Below are positions 16,872-25,542 of a DNA stretch of 46,253 bases, piece by piece. The notes beneath the pieces are model-generated. The model did no database searches, had not been told where the DNA came from, and saw nothing but the letters and a program-made list of their open reading frames with translations. Each line of letters begins with the position of its first letter. Within the stretch, counting starts at the first letter, position 1. Position numbers and translations under genes: made by a program. The stretch covers positions 1 through 46,253 of the forward strand of contig JAGHUA010000060.1 of assembly GCA_018065085.1 (NCBI GenBank), read 5' to 3'. This DNA comes from Candidatus Liminaster caballi. GTDB lineage: Bacteria; Bacteroidota; Bacteroidia; Bacteroidales; UBA3663.

Positions 16872-16905
16872 TAAAATACCTGCCCGCCATTGGCGACGGG
16901 CAGGT
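16872..16905 (-). terminator. Terminator of tonB, abutting the next start codon
   Basis: The stem ACCTGCCCG with CGGGCAGGT (9 perfect pairs, extended by G-U pairs inside) is followed on the minus strand by ATTTTA, directly before the ATG at 16871. It could also act as an attenuator for the downstream operon. Confidence 0.78.
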
Positions 16906-16924
16906 AAGTATATTGGTGTAGGTA

Positions 16925-17623
16925 TTACTGCAGACGGAAGGTTACAGGCAATACGTACTTAACACGTACTGGTTTGCCACGCTGCTTACCTGGCTTCCAC
17001 TTAGGCATTGACTGAACAACGCGGATAGCCTCCTTAGAGAGCTCCTCGGCAGGAGAACGCATAACCTCGATGTTAGCAATAGAGCCATCCTTCTCAACGG
17101 TGAATGACAGAGTTACACGACCCTGAATACCGTTCTCGGCAGCGAATGCAGGATACTTGAGGTTCTTCTTGATGTACTGCATAAGTGCAGCTTCACCACC
17201 AGGGAACTCAGGCTGCTGCTCAACGACTGTGAAGATCTGGTTGCCTTCAGCCTCCTCATCCTCAGATGGGCCTGAATCAGCGCTAAGGTCAACAACTTCA
17301 ACGATAGTGTTGTTATCGTCTTCCATGCTCTGCATTTCAACCTCTTCGATTTCAACATCGTCCTCTACGACTGTGAGCTGCTCAATTACGTCTGGCATTG
17401 GCGGCGGTGGCGGCGGTGGAGGAGTATTGTTCTGTACGGTCATCACGATTTCCTCTTCTTCTTCGATATCAGCAGTGCGCTGGAAAGCGCTGCTTGAACG
17501 ACGTGTGGAATTTGCCCACTCAAGAGCAACGAAGAGGATCGCCATGATAGCTACAAGACCTGTCAGCACGTATGTTGACTTTCTGGTCTCGAGATTAACT
17601 TTGGGATCTTTCTTGATTTCCAT
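16925..17623 (-). CDS. tonB: TonB family energy transducer
   Basis: 232 residues. It has a cytosolic N-terminus, one span (residues ~18-34), an acidic stretch, a run of seven prolines near residue 70, and a C-terminal TonB domain (FPGGEAALMQYIKKNLKYP, then GRVTLSFTVEKDGSI and MPKWKPGKQRGKPV). It transmits energy from ExbBD to outer-membrane transporters. The exb operon lies nearby at 11922-14219 on the same strand. Confidence 0.93.
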   Translation of the reverse strand: MEIKKDPKVNLETRKSTYVLTGLVAIMAILFVALEWANSTRRSSSAFQRTADIEEEEEIVMTVQNNTPPPPPPPPMPDVIEQLTVVEDDVEIEEVEMQSMEDDNNTIVEVVDLSADSGPSEDEEAEGNQIFTVVEQQPEFPGGEAALMQYIKKNLKYPAFAAENGIQGRVTLSFTVEKDGSIANIEVMRSPAEELSKEAIRVVQSMPKWKPGKQRGKPVRVKYVLPVTFRLQ

Positions 17624-17656
17624 TTGTTAGACTTTATATTTGTTAAATTGGTTGCA

Positions 17657-17690
17657 CAAAAGTAGTGTTTTTTTTGATAACTTGTGCAAA
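17657..17690 (-). promoter_or_regulatory. Promoter of tonB
   Basis: TACTTTTG (17657-17664, minus strand) with TTTG 22 bases upstream (17687-17690). The leader is about 30 nt. Confidence 0.5.
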
Positions 17691-17725
17691 AATAGATAAA
17701 AAAATACGATTTTTAGATAAAATAA

Positions 17726-17756
17726 TTTGTTTTTTGTGCAAAAAGCGGTATTTTTG
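17726..17756 (+). promoter_or_regulatory. Promoter of porQ-cmk-ispH
   Basis: TTTG (17726-17729), a 19-bp spacer and TATTTTTG (17749-17756) precede the porQ start by about 60 bases. Confidence 0.58.
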
Positions 17757-17818
17757 CATACAATTTTTGCTCAATTCACGTTCTTTTAGTGAGTGAAAAC
17801 TGAACCTGTTACAAAAGT

Positions 17819-18796
17819 ATGACAAAGAGATTTCTCCTATCGCTGGCGGTTGCCGCTGTTGTTATTGATGCGTTGCCGCAGGAAGTTGGGGAGTATGGAT
17901 TCCTCGAATTGCCTGTCTCTGCCCATTCGGCAGCGCTGGGTGGAACTGCCATCTCTATTGTCGAACCCGATGCGAGTCTTGCTGATCAGAATCCCGCGCT
18001 GCTTTGTCCGCAGATGGATGGTCAGGTCATGATGTCTTATATGAATTATGTGTCTGACATCAATCTTGGTTATGCTGGTTACACACGTTCGCTTAATGAG
18101 CATGGCGCATGGCAGGCAAGTGTCCGTTACGTGTCGTATGGCGAGTTCGACGGATATGATGAGTACGGAAACCATACGGGTTCGTTCGGCGCCAAGGATG
18201 TGGCGCTGCAGTTCGGCGTTGGCTATCCGATCAGCGACAACTGGCGTGCAGGTGTGAGTGCGAGGGCTGTGATCAGTTCCTACGACACATATTCGGCATT
18301 CGCTCTGGGCGTGGATGCCGGTCTTAACTATTATGACGAGACCGTGGGCCGAAGCATTTCGATGGTGGTGTCGAATCTTGGCGGACAGCTCAAAAGCCTT
18401 GATGGCCGACGTTGCCAGATGCCCACGCAGCTGTCATTGGCCGTCAGCAAGGAGGTCGAGCATCTGCCTTTCTGCTTTACGATGACCGCCTGCCGCCTGC
18501 TTGATTGGGACAGCGAGTACTACAACGGCAAAGGTGAGATAAGCAAGTACAGCGGTGGCGAGCAGATTCTGACGCATCTGCTTTTGGGCGCCGAATGGAT
18601 TGCGAGCGACAACTTCTATGTGGCAGCGGCGTACAGTTACCGCCGCCAGCGCGAGTTTTCCGGTCAGGGCGGTTTCCTGCGCGGTTTGTCGATGGGTGCC
18701 GGCATAAACTTCGGTCAATGGCGTGCCAATGTGAGCTATGCAAGCTACAACACGGTCGAGGGATCGCTGATGTTCGATGTCGGCTACAGATTCTGA
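17819..18796 (+). CDS. porQ: Type IX secretion system protein PorQ
   Basis: 325 residues with a signal peptide and a beta-rich outer-membrane barrel of the PorV/PorQ family: GEYGFLELPVSAHSAALGG at the mature N-terminus and repeated glycine/aromatic strands ending in DVGYRF. PorQ takes part in type IX secretion. The porQ-cmk-ispH order is the one known from Porphyromonas gingivalis, which supports the call. A potential type IX substrate is encoded at 42040-44070. Confidence 0.88.
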   Translation: MTKRFLLSLAVAAVVIDALPQEVGEYGFLELPVSAHSAALGGTAISIVEPDASLADQNPALLCPQMDGQVMMSYMNYVSDINLGYAGYTRSLNEHGAWQASVRYVSYGEFDGYDEYGNHTGSFGAKDVALQFGVGYPISDNWRAGVSARAVISSYDTYSAFALGVDAGLNYYDETVGRSISMVVSNLGGQLKSLDGRRCQMPTQLSLAVSKEVEHLPFCFTMTACRLLDWDSEYYNGKGEISKYSGGEQILTHLLLGAEWIASDNFYVAAAYSYRRQREFSGQGGFLRGLSMGAGINFGQWRANVSYASYNTVEGSLMFDVGYRF

Positions 18797-18877
18797 CAAT
18801 ACATATTGTTCTGAAAATGCAGATTATACAGAAGATACACATTATATATAATATATAAGGAACATAAAAAGAAGATC

Positions 18878-19573
18878 ATGAAAAAGATTACGATAGCCAT
18901 TGACGGACATTCGTCATGTGGCAAAAGCACAATGGCAAAGCGTCTTGCCGAAGAACTCTGTTACGTTTATGTCGATACTGGCGCAATGTACCGTGCCGTG
19001 ACATTGTATGCCCTTCAGAACGGACTTATGGATGCCGATACGAAGGAAATCAATGAAGATGCCCTCCACGATGTTATTGACCAGATCAGCATCCGTCAGG
19101 AAAAGGGCGAAGATGGCAAGGTTCGCACATACCTCAACGGTCAGTGCGTAGAGGAGGAGATTCGCCAGATGCGTGTGTCATCATGTGTCAGTCCTATCGC
19201 AGCGCTCGGATTCGTGCGCTCTCACCTTGTGGCATGCCAGCAGCAGATGGGCGCAGAAGGCGGCATTGTGATGGACGGTCGCGACATCGGTACGGTCGTA
19301 TTCCCTAACGCCGAACTCAAGATATTCGTAACCGCATCGGCAGAGGTTCGTGCACAGCGTCGTCTGGCCGAGCTTCAGTCAAAGGGCGATACGTCACTCA
19401 CATTGGCAGAAGTGCTTGAGAATGTGGTGCAGCGTGATTATATCGACTCTCATCGCGAGGTTTCTCCGCTCGTTCAGGCAGAAGATGCCTTGTTGCTCGA
19501 CAACAGCAATCTGACCATTCCTCAGCAGAATGAGATTGTCTTGGCATGGGCAAAAGAGAAGATTGGATGTTGA
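18878..19573 (+). CDS. cmk: (d)CMP kinase
   Basis: 231 residues. The P-loop is GHSSCGKST (9-17), followed by [10 protein letters not shown] and [13 protein letters not shown], all typical of cytidylate kinase. It phosphorylates CMP and dCMP. It lies 81 bases after porQ and 34 bases before ispH. Confidence 0.96.
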   Translation: MKKITIAIDGHSSCGKSTMAKRLAEELCYVYVDTGAMYRAVTLYALQNGLMDADTKEINEDALHDVIDQISIRQEKGEDGKVRTYLNGQCVEEEIRQMRVSSCVSPIAALGFVRSHLVACQQQMGAEGGIVMDGRDIGTVVFPNAELKIFVTASAEVRAQRRLAELQSKGDTSLTLAEVLENVVQRDYIDSHREVSPLVQAEDALLLDNSNLTIPQQNEIVLAWAKEKIGC

Positions 19574-19607
19574 GTCGGGTTGTTGATTAAAAGATATTAG
19601 TTGTCGG

Positions 19608-20465
19608 ATGATAATCGAGGTTGACAAGGAGTCTGGGTTCTGTCCTGGCGTGGTTTCTGCAATAAGGAAAGCGGAGGTCGAGTTGCAAACCCGGCAGACG
19701 CTCTATTGCCTTGGCGACATTGTGCACAACAGCCAGGAGGTGCAGCGTTTGCAGGAACAAGGTCTGACGACCATCGATCATGACCAGCTTTCCCAGCTCC
19801 ATGACACAAAGGTGCTGCTACGAGCACATGGCGAACCGCCTTCAACCTATCGCATGGCACAGCAGAACAATGTCACCATCATCGACGCCACATGTCCTGT
19901 TGTGCTACAGTTGCAGAAGAAGATACGCCGCATGTACGTCAGCGAACCGAAGTCGCAGATAGTGATCTATGGCAAGCAGGGACATGCTGAGGTCAATGGC
20001 CTTGTCGGACAGACCGATGGCACGGCAATAGTCGTAGAGAGTGAGGCCGATCTGGATAAAATCGACTATTCGTGCCCCGTCAGGCTTTTCTCACAGACGA
20101 CGATGTCGGTCGATCATTTCAGGAAGCTCATCGAAACGATGAACCGCCGTATGTGCGATGGCGCAGACTTCCAGTCGTTCGACACAATCTGCCGTCAGGT
20201 AGCCAACCGTATTCCTCACATGCTGGAATTTGCACGCAAGCATGATGTGGTGCTGTTTGTGTCGGGCAAGAAGTCGAGCAACGGAAAGGCTCTGTTTGAG
20301 GTCTGCCAGTCGGCAAATCCTCGCAGTTGGTTTGTCTCGTCACCGCAGGACGTTGATGCCGCTATGATTGCAGGCGCAGAGAGCATTGGCATCTGTGGCG
20401 CTACGTCCACCCCGAAGTGGCAGATGGAGCAGGTGGCAACAATGCTCGAAGGACGGGTTCAGTAA
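19608..20465 (+). CDS. ispH: 4-hydroxy-3-methylbut-2-enyl diphosphate reductase
   Basis: 285 residues with the three iron-sulfur cysteines in their usual places: C12 (GFCPGV), C96 (DATCPV) and C195 (DTICRQ), and the GATSTPKW motif near the end. It performs the last step of the MEP isoprenoid pathway, supplying isopentenyl and dimethylallyl diphosphate. Confidence 0.96.
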   Translation: MIIEVDKESGFCPGVVSAIRKAEVELQTRQTLYCLGDIVHNSQEVQRLQEQGLTTIDHDQLSQLHDTKVLLRAHGEPPSTYRMAQQNNVTIIDATCPVVLQLQKKIRRMYVSEPKSQIVIYGKQGHAEVNGLVGQTDGTAIVVESEADLDKIDYSCPVRLFSQTTMSVDHFRKLIETMNRRMCDGADFQSFDTICRQVANRIPHMLEFARKHDVVLFVSGKKSSNGKALFEVCQSANPRSWFVSSPQDVDAAMIAGAESIGICGATSTPKWQMEQVATMLEGRVQ

Positions 20466-20541
20466 CAGTAATGACAACATCTTGGAATCAAAGCATCAGA
20501 TGACAGACAATAACAAGGAAAACATATTAAACATACAGAAT

Positions 20542-21525
20542 ATGGCAGAAATCAAAAGTGTGGGTATTCTCACCAGCGGTGGAGATGCTCCTGGAATGAA
20601 TGCGGCCATCCGTGCCGTGACACGCAGTGCTATCTATGCAGGTCTCAAAGTCTTTGGCATCCGCAGAGGTTATCAGGGTTTGATTGAGGATTGCATCAGC
20701 GAGTTTGAGACGCAAAGCGTGAGCAACATCATCTCACGTGGCGGTACGATTCTCAAGACCGCCCGTTCGATGGAATTTAAGACACCGGAGGGACGAGCAA
20801 AGGCATACGCCAACATGCAGAAACATGGCATCGACTCGCTCGTTGTGATTGGCGGTGACGGTTCGATTACCGGTGCTACAATCTTCAGCAAGGAGTATAA
20901 CATTCCTATCGTAGGCCTGCCAGGCACCATCGACAATGACCTTGCCGGCACCGACTCGACCATCGGTTATGACACAGCCATGAACACCATCATGGATTGC
21001 GTCGATAAGATTCGCGACACAGCCACCTCGCACGCACGTCTGTTCTTCATCGAGGTGATGGGACGTGATGCCGGATTCCTGGCGTTGAACAGTGCCATTG
21101 CCACAGGCTGCGAGGATGTGATCATCCCAGAGGAGAAGACACAGTATGAGCAGCTCAAGATGCTTATCGACAATGGTTTCCGCAAGTCCAAGTCGTCGGC
21201 ACTTGTCATCGTCACCGAGAGCAAGGATCCTAATGGCGGAGCAATGGGATTGGCGCAGAAGATGAAGGAGGAATTCCCTGACTATGATGTGCGCTGCTCG
21301 ATACTCGGACACCTGCAGCGAGGCGGTTCGCCAACAGCCGCAGACCGTATTCTGGCCAGCCGTACAGGTTATGCTGCTGTCGAGGCTTTGCTTCAGGGTC
21401 AGCGTAACGTGCTCATTGGCATCCGCAACGACGAGATCATCAACATTCCGTTTGCCAAGGCCATCAAGAAGGACAAGCCTATCGATCCTGACCTGCTCAA
21501 GGTGCTTCGCGTACTGTCTATCTAA
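20542..21525 (+). CDS. pfkA: ATP-dependent 6-phosphofructokinase
   Basis: 327 residues from the ATG at 20542 ([14 protein letters not shown]), the normal PfkA size. An ATG at 20500 in frame is possible, but the frame upstream of that overlaps ispH. Motifs [22 protein letters not shown] and [12 protein letters not shown] mark the ATP and substrate sites; the GGDG motif indicates ATP rather than pyrophosphate use. It commits glycolysis by making fructose-1,6-bisphosphate. Confidence 0.95.
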   Translation: MAEIKSVGILTSGGDAPGMNAAIRAVTRSAIYAGLKVFGIRRGYQGLIEDCISEFETQSVSNIISRGGTILKTARSMEFKTPEGRAKAYANMQKHGIDSLVVIGGDGSITGATIFSKEYNIPIVGLPGTIDNDLAGTDSTIGYDTAMNTIMDCVDKIRDTATSHARLFFIEVMGRDAGFLALNSAIATGCEDVIIPEEKTQYEQLKMLIDNGFRKSKSSALVIVTESKDPNGGAMGLAQKMKEEFPDYDVRCSILGHLQRGGSPTAADRILASRTGYAAVEALLQGQRNVLIGIRNDEIINIPFAKAIKKDKPIDPDLLKVLRVLSI

Positions 21526-21573
21526 GTCTGACAATTTTAAGTCTAACCAACTTTTAAAATACTCATTTTATCA

Positions 21574-23550
21574 ATGTATCGCTCACTTACTCCAGCTGAA
21601 ATCAACCAACTTCAGCAACAAGGATGTTCTGCCGAGGACTGGTCTCAGCTCTCGGTCGATGAGGCAATCTCGCTTCAGTATATCCGCGATGTGCATTTCT
21701 CAGGTGTCTGCAAGCTCGGCAAGTTCGAGAATAGCTTTGAAATGCCTGGCGGTTTATGCAAGCACTCAGGCCTCAGCCATGCCACGTTCCACAATGTGAC
21801 CATTGGCGACAACTGCTGCATCGAGAACATCAAGAACTATATTGCCAACTATAACATCGAGTCAGATTGTTACATTGAGAACGTCGACATCATCCTCGTC
21901 GATGGCGAGACGTCGTTTGGCAATGGCGTGGATGTTGCCGTGCTCAATGAGACAGGCGGACGCGAGGTCACCATCCATGACCAGCTTACCGCACATGAGG
22001 CCTATCTTGAGGCAATGTATCGCCACCGTCCGGTGCTTATCGAAAAGCTCAAGGCCATGGCGGCAAAGCGTACAGCCGAGCGCACCAGCAATGTCGGAAC
22101 CATCGGCACACACAGCCTTATCGTCGGCACCAGCTATCTCAAGAACATGTATGTAGGTCCTTACTGCAAGATTGAGGGTGCAGGCCGACTGAAGAACGGT
22201 TCGCTCATGTCACGCAAGGAGTCGCCTGTGCATATTGGCTATGGCGTCATTGCCGATGATTTCATTGTTCAGGACGGTTCGCATGTCGAGGACAATACCA
22301 CCCTGTCACGCGTCTATGTCGGTCAGGCTTGTATGCTCGGTCACGGCTATTCTGCCAGCGACAGCCTTTTCTTCTGCAACTGTCAGGAGGAGAACGGCGA
22401 GGCTTGCGCCATCTTTGCAGGTCCGTTCACCGTCACACACCATAAGAGCACATTGCTCATTGCCGGCATCTTCTCGTTCATGAATGCCGGTTCGGGTTCA
22501 AATCAGTCGAACCACATGTATAAGCTCGGTCCGATCCATCAGGGTGCATTGGAGCGCGGCGCCAAGACCGCTTCCGACTCATACATCCTCTGGCCTGCCC
22601 GCATCGGTGCATTCTCGCTCGTCATGGGTCGTCACAGCACCAATGCCGACACCTCGCAGATGCCATTCTCATATCTCATCGAGAAGAAGGGCGAGACATT
22701 CATCGCTCCGGCTGTCAACCTGCGTTCTGTCGGTACCGTGCGCGATGCCCAGAAGTGGCCAAAGCGTGACAAGCGCTGCAAGGAGGGTCGTCTCGACATG
22801 GTCAACTTCAATCTCCTCTCGCCATACACTATCGACAAGATGGTACACGGCCTTGAGATCCTCGAACACCTCAAGTCACTCTCCGGCGCAACGTCCGACA
22901 CCTATTCATACCAGTCGGCAAAGATCAGCAACAACTCCCTCCATCGCGGCATCGAGCTCTATCGCATTGCCATCACCAAATTCCTTGGCAATTCGCTCAT
23001 CTCGCGTCTTGAGAAGATTACCGATGCCAATGGCAAGGTCAACCTCGACCGTCTGGCTCCGTCCAGCACCGATGGCTTGAAGGATTGGATCGACATTGCT
23101 GGTCTCATTGCTCCACACACACTCATCTCAAAGCTCATGAACGACATCGAGAGTGGCGTTGTGGCAAGCGCTGAGGAGATGAACGCGCGTCTGGCCGACA
23201 TCCATGCCAACTATTACGAGTATGAGTGGACATGGGCTTATCAGCTGATGCTCAAGTTCTTCAATCTCGAAGACGGAAAGATCACGCTCTCCCAGTTGGC
23301 TGACATCGTGACCAAGTGGAAGGATGCTGTCATCGGCCTCGACAAGATGCTCTATCATGACGCACAGAAGGAGTTCAGCCTGACCGCACAGACAGGTTTC
23401 GGTTGCGACGGTAACGACAGCACCACACTTAAGGACTTCGAGCAGGTGCGCGGCGACTTCGAGAGCAACTCGTTTGTCACCGCTGTCAACGAGCACATTG
23501 CCAACAAGGGCGCGTTGGGCGACAAGTGGCTTGCCATCTTGAATGCGTAA
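21574..23550 (+). CDS. DUF4954 family protein with left-handed beta-helix repeats
   Basis: 658 residues. The first ~400 residues contain repeated hexapeptide-like units (for example NVTIGDNCCIENIKNYI and GRLKNGSLMSRKESPVHIGYGVIADDF, here only in part), resembling sugar-nucleotide acyl/nucleotidyltransferase beta-helices. The C-terminal ~230 residues look helical. I recognise the Bacteroidales family DUF4954, whose function is unknown. It sits between pfkA and nagB, 48 and 60 bases away, which suggests a role near sugar phosphate or amino-sugar metabolism; that is inference from position. Confidence 0.85.
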   Translation: MYRSLTPAEINQLQQQGCSAEDWSQLSVDEAISLQYIRDVHFSGVCKLGKFENSFEMPGGLCKHSGLSHATFHNVTIGDNCCIENIKNYIANYNIESDCYIENVDIILVDGETSFGNGVDVAVLNETGGREVTIHDQLTAHEAYLEAMYRHRPVLIEKLKAMAAKRTAERTSNVGTIGTHSLIVGTSYLKNMYVGPYCKIEGAGRLKNGSLMSRKESPVHIGYGVIADDFIVQDGSHVEDNTTLSRVYVGQACMLGHGYSASDSLFFCNCQEENGEACAIFAGPFTVTHHKSTLLIAGIFSFMNAGSGSNQSNHMYKLGPIHQGALERGAKTASDSYILWPARIGAFSLVMGRHSTNADTSQMPFSYLIEKKGETFIAPAVNLRSVGTVRDAQKWPKRDKRCKEGRLDMVNFNLLSPYTIDKMVHGLEILEHLKSLSGATSDTYSYQSAKISNNSLHRGIELYRIAITKFLGNSLISRLEKITDANGKVNLDRLAPSSTDGLKDWIDIAGLIAPHTLISKLMNDIESGVVASAEEMNARLADIHANYYEYEWTWAYQLMLKFFNLEDGKITLSQLADIVTKWKDAVIGLDKMLYHDAQKEFSLTAQTGFGCDGNDSTTLKDFEQVRGDFESNSFVTAVNEHIANKGALGDKWLAILNA

Positions 23551-23610
23551 AACCGTGAACCACACTTAGCAACAAAAAAATACTCACACTTACAGAAATA
23601 ACCAATTATT

Positions 23611-24402
23611 ATGAGAGTAATCATTAATCCCGACTACGCCACACTTTCAAAGTGGGCTGCAAACTACGTAGCAGCAAAGATCAACGCTGCTAACCCAACA
23701 CCAGAGAAACCATTCAAGCTTGGCTGCCCTACAGGTTCGTCTCCACTCGGCCTTTACAAGGAGCTCATCGCTCTCAACAAGGCAGGTAAGGTTTCGTTCG
23801 CCAATGTTGTTACATTCAACATGGACGAGTATGTCAACCTCCCAGAGGAGCACCCAGAGTCTTATCACTCATTCATGTGGACAAACTTCTTCTCTCACAT
23901 CGACATCAAGAAGGAGAACGTACACATCCTCAATGGCAATGCCAAGGATCTTGCTGCCGAGTGTGCTGCCTATGAGCAGGCTATCAAGGACGCAGGAGGC
24001 ATTGACCTCTTCATGGGCGGCATTGGTCCTGACGGCCACATCGCTTTCAATGAGCCAGGTTCTTCACTCTCGTCACGCACTCGTGTCAAGACTCTCACCA
24101 CCGACACCATCATCGCCAACTGCCGCTTCTTCGACAATGACGTGAACCTCGTTCCTAAGACTGCCCTCACCGTTGGTGTAGGCACCGTTATGGACGCCAA
24201 GGAGGTGCTCATCGTGGTCAATGGCCACAACAAGGCCCGTGCCCTTCAGCATGGCATTGAGGAGGGCGTAAGCCAGATGTGGACCATCTCTGCCCTTCAG
24301 ATGCATCCACACGCAATCATCGTTTGCGATGAGGCTGCATGCGGCGAGCTCAAGGTAGATACCTACAAGTACTTCAAGGACATCGAGAAGGATAATCTCT
24401 AA
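23611..24402 (+). CDS. nagB: Glucosamine-6-phosphate deaminase
   Basis: 263 residues, typical NagB. Signature motifs are [16 protein letters not shown] and [18 protein letters not shown], which contain the active-site Asp and His. It converts glucosamine-6-phosphate to fructose-6-phosphate plus ammonia, feeding glycolysis next to pfkA. Its stop is followed within 25 bases by the second 42-bp repeat array and then a terminator, so the array lies in the nagB 3' untranslated region. Confidence 0.96.
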   Translation: MRVIINPDYATLSKWAANYVAAKINAANPTPEKPFKLGCPTGSSPLGLYKELIALNKAGKVSFANVVTFNMDEYVNLPEEHPESYHSFMWTNFFSHIDIKKENVHILNGNAKDLAAECAAYEQAIKDAGGIDLFMGGIGPDGHIAFNEPGSSLSSRTRVKTLTTDTIIANCRFFDNDVNLVPKTALTVGVGTVMDAKEVLIVVNGHNKARALQHGIEEGVSQMWTISALQMHPHAIIVCDEAACGELKVDTYKYFKDIEKDNL

Positions 24403-24426
24403 AGCAAAAACACTTCCCAACTCTTA

Positions 24427-24720
24427 GGAAGTCCAAACGAAAGTTTCTCTGGCGTTTCCCAAGAGTTGGGAAGTCCAAACGAAAGTTTCTCTGGCATTTC
24501 CCAAGAGTTGGGAAGTCCAAACGAAAGTTTCTCTGGCATTTCCCAAGTGTTGGGAAGTCCAAACGAAAGTTTCTCTGGCATTTCCCAAGTGTCGGGAAGT
24601 CCAAACGAAAGTTTCTTTGGCATTTCCCAAGTGTTGGGAAGTCCAAAATAGCGAATGCTGAGCATTTCCATAAAGTTCGGAAATGCTCAGCATCGTTTTT
24701 ATAGTGTCCCAAGAGCCTGG
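24427..24720. repeat. 42-bp tandem repeat array 2
   Basis: Units start with GGAAGTCCAAA at 24427, 24469, 24511, 24553, 24595 and 24637 (exact 42-bp period). Each carries AAACGAAAGTTT (a 4-bp stem with a GAAA loop) and, across unit junctions, TTCCCAA-N3-TTGGGAA (a 7-bp stem). The next in-register position, 24679, falls exactly on the 3' arm of the nagB terminator. Overlapping open frames on both strands are repeat translations, not genes. Confidence 0.93.
24655..24700 (+). terminator. nagB terminator
   Basis: A perfect 15-bp stem (ATGCTGAGCATTTCC, 24655-24669, with its complement at 24679-24693) and a 9-base loop precede CGTTTTT. The arms GCATTTCC/GGAAATG are in register with the 42-bp repeat, so the terminator appears to be a diverged repeat unit. 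Confidence 0.88.
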
Positions 24721-24740
24721 GAAGCCTTTTGTATTGGCTT

Positions 24741-25271
24741 TTACTGATTCTGATAGGTGTAGGTTGTCTGGCTGAGAACCTCGCCGGTGGTCTGATCAAG
24801 TTCGCTCATGGTCAGCTGATTCAAGCCGAGAGCCGAAACCTTGAACTTAGAGACTCCGTAGATGTAGGTGAAGTTCCATTCAGGAATGTCGCGCCTTGTG
24901 AGGTAGTTGTGTGCGCCGTTGTACTGCACCAGAGCCTGCTTGTAGGAAGAGTAGTAAAGATAGCCGCCTGTCTGAAGGAGGTTGATGGTGTCCTTCTTGC
25001 TGACAAAGTGGTTTGTTACGGTCGAGTCACTGTAGAACCAAAGAGTGTCGTATGTACCTTCGTTGTCGGTGAACGTCCATGTGCCTACAAGGAACGAGGT
25101 GCTGTCGGCAACCAGTGCCTCAAAGCCGTCACCAATGAGAGATGTGATAAAATCGGCACGCGCTGCTTTGCTGTCGAGTCCGAACTGCTGGAGGACGGCT
25201 GTGCCTGTCGAGCCGCAACCTGTCAGACAGATGACGATAAACGCAGCAATAGGTATGAGAAGTTTTTTCAT
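24741..25271 (-). CDS. Small lipoprotein, lipocalin-like
   Basis: 176 residues from the ATG at 25271, chosen because the promoter at 25306-25337 excludes the longer frame. Lipoprotein signal peptide with lipobox LTGC (Cys at ~19). The mature part begins with a helical segment and continues with beta-strands (FLVGTWTFTD, YDTLWFYSDS, LSQTTYTYQ), as in lipocalin-like Bacteroidales lipoproteins such as DUF4923; the exact family is not certain. Located in the cell envelope. Function unknown. Confidence 0.75.
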   Translation of the reverse strand: MKKLLIPIAAFIVICLTGCGSTGTAVLQQFGLDSKAARADFITSLIGDGFEALVADSTSFLVGTWTFTDNEGTYDTLWFYSDSTVTNHFVSKKDTINLLQTGGYLYYSSYKQALVQYNGAHNYLTRRDIPEWNFTYIYGVSKFKVSALGLNQLTMSELDQTTGEVLSQTTYTYQNQ

Positions 25272-25305
25272 CTTAGTGTTGAGGTATGAGTGTTTTTTGT
25301 CACCG

Positions 25306-25337
25306 CAAAGATACGTCAATAATTGCAAATTACCAAA
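25306..25337 (-). promoter_or_regulatory. Promoter of the lipoprotein gene
   Basis: TTTG (25334-25337), a 20-bp spacer and TATCTTTG (25306-25313) on the minus strand: a perfect consensus match, about 35 bases before the ATG. Confidence 0.75.
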
Positions 25338-25417
25338 CTTTCATGGCCTAAAGCATAGATAAAACCCTCAAAAATATGTTTTATAACATAAATAACACAC
25401 TTTTTTCAGATAAAATA

Positions 25418-25447
25418 TTGCAAAATACAAAAAAATATTTACATTTG
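25418..25447 (+). promoter_or_regulatory. Promoter of the EF-G2 gene
   Basis: TTG (25418-25420), a 19-bp spacer and TACATTTG (25440-25447). The leader before the ATG at 25543 would be about 90 nt. Confidence 0.62.
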
Positions 25448-25542
25448 TACCCGCAAAACACAGTCTCTAATACCTTTAAATATATATAGACAGTTTCTTA
25501 GAACTGACTAAACAACATATCATAAATCTAATAATACCGCGT

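Noticed and set aside
22491-22504. tRNA T-loop-like sequence GGTTCAAATC
   Set aside because: It is inside the well-supported DUF4954 coding frame, and no acceptor or anticodon arms surround it.
24427-24720. CRISPR array
   Set aside because: The whole 42-bp unit is conserved and there are no unique spacers or cas genes nearby; the same holds for the 28-bp and 32-bp arrays at the right end.
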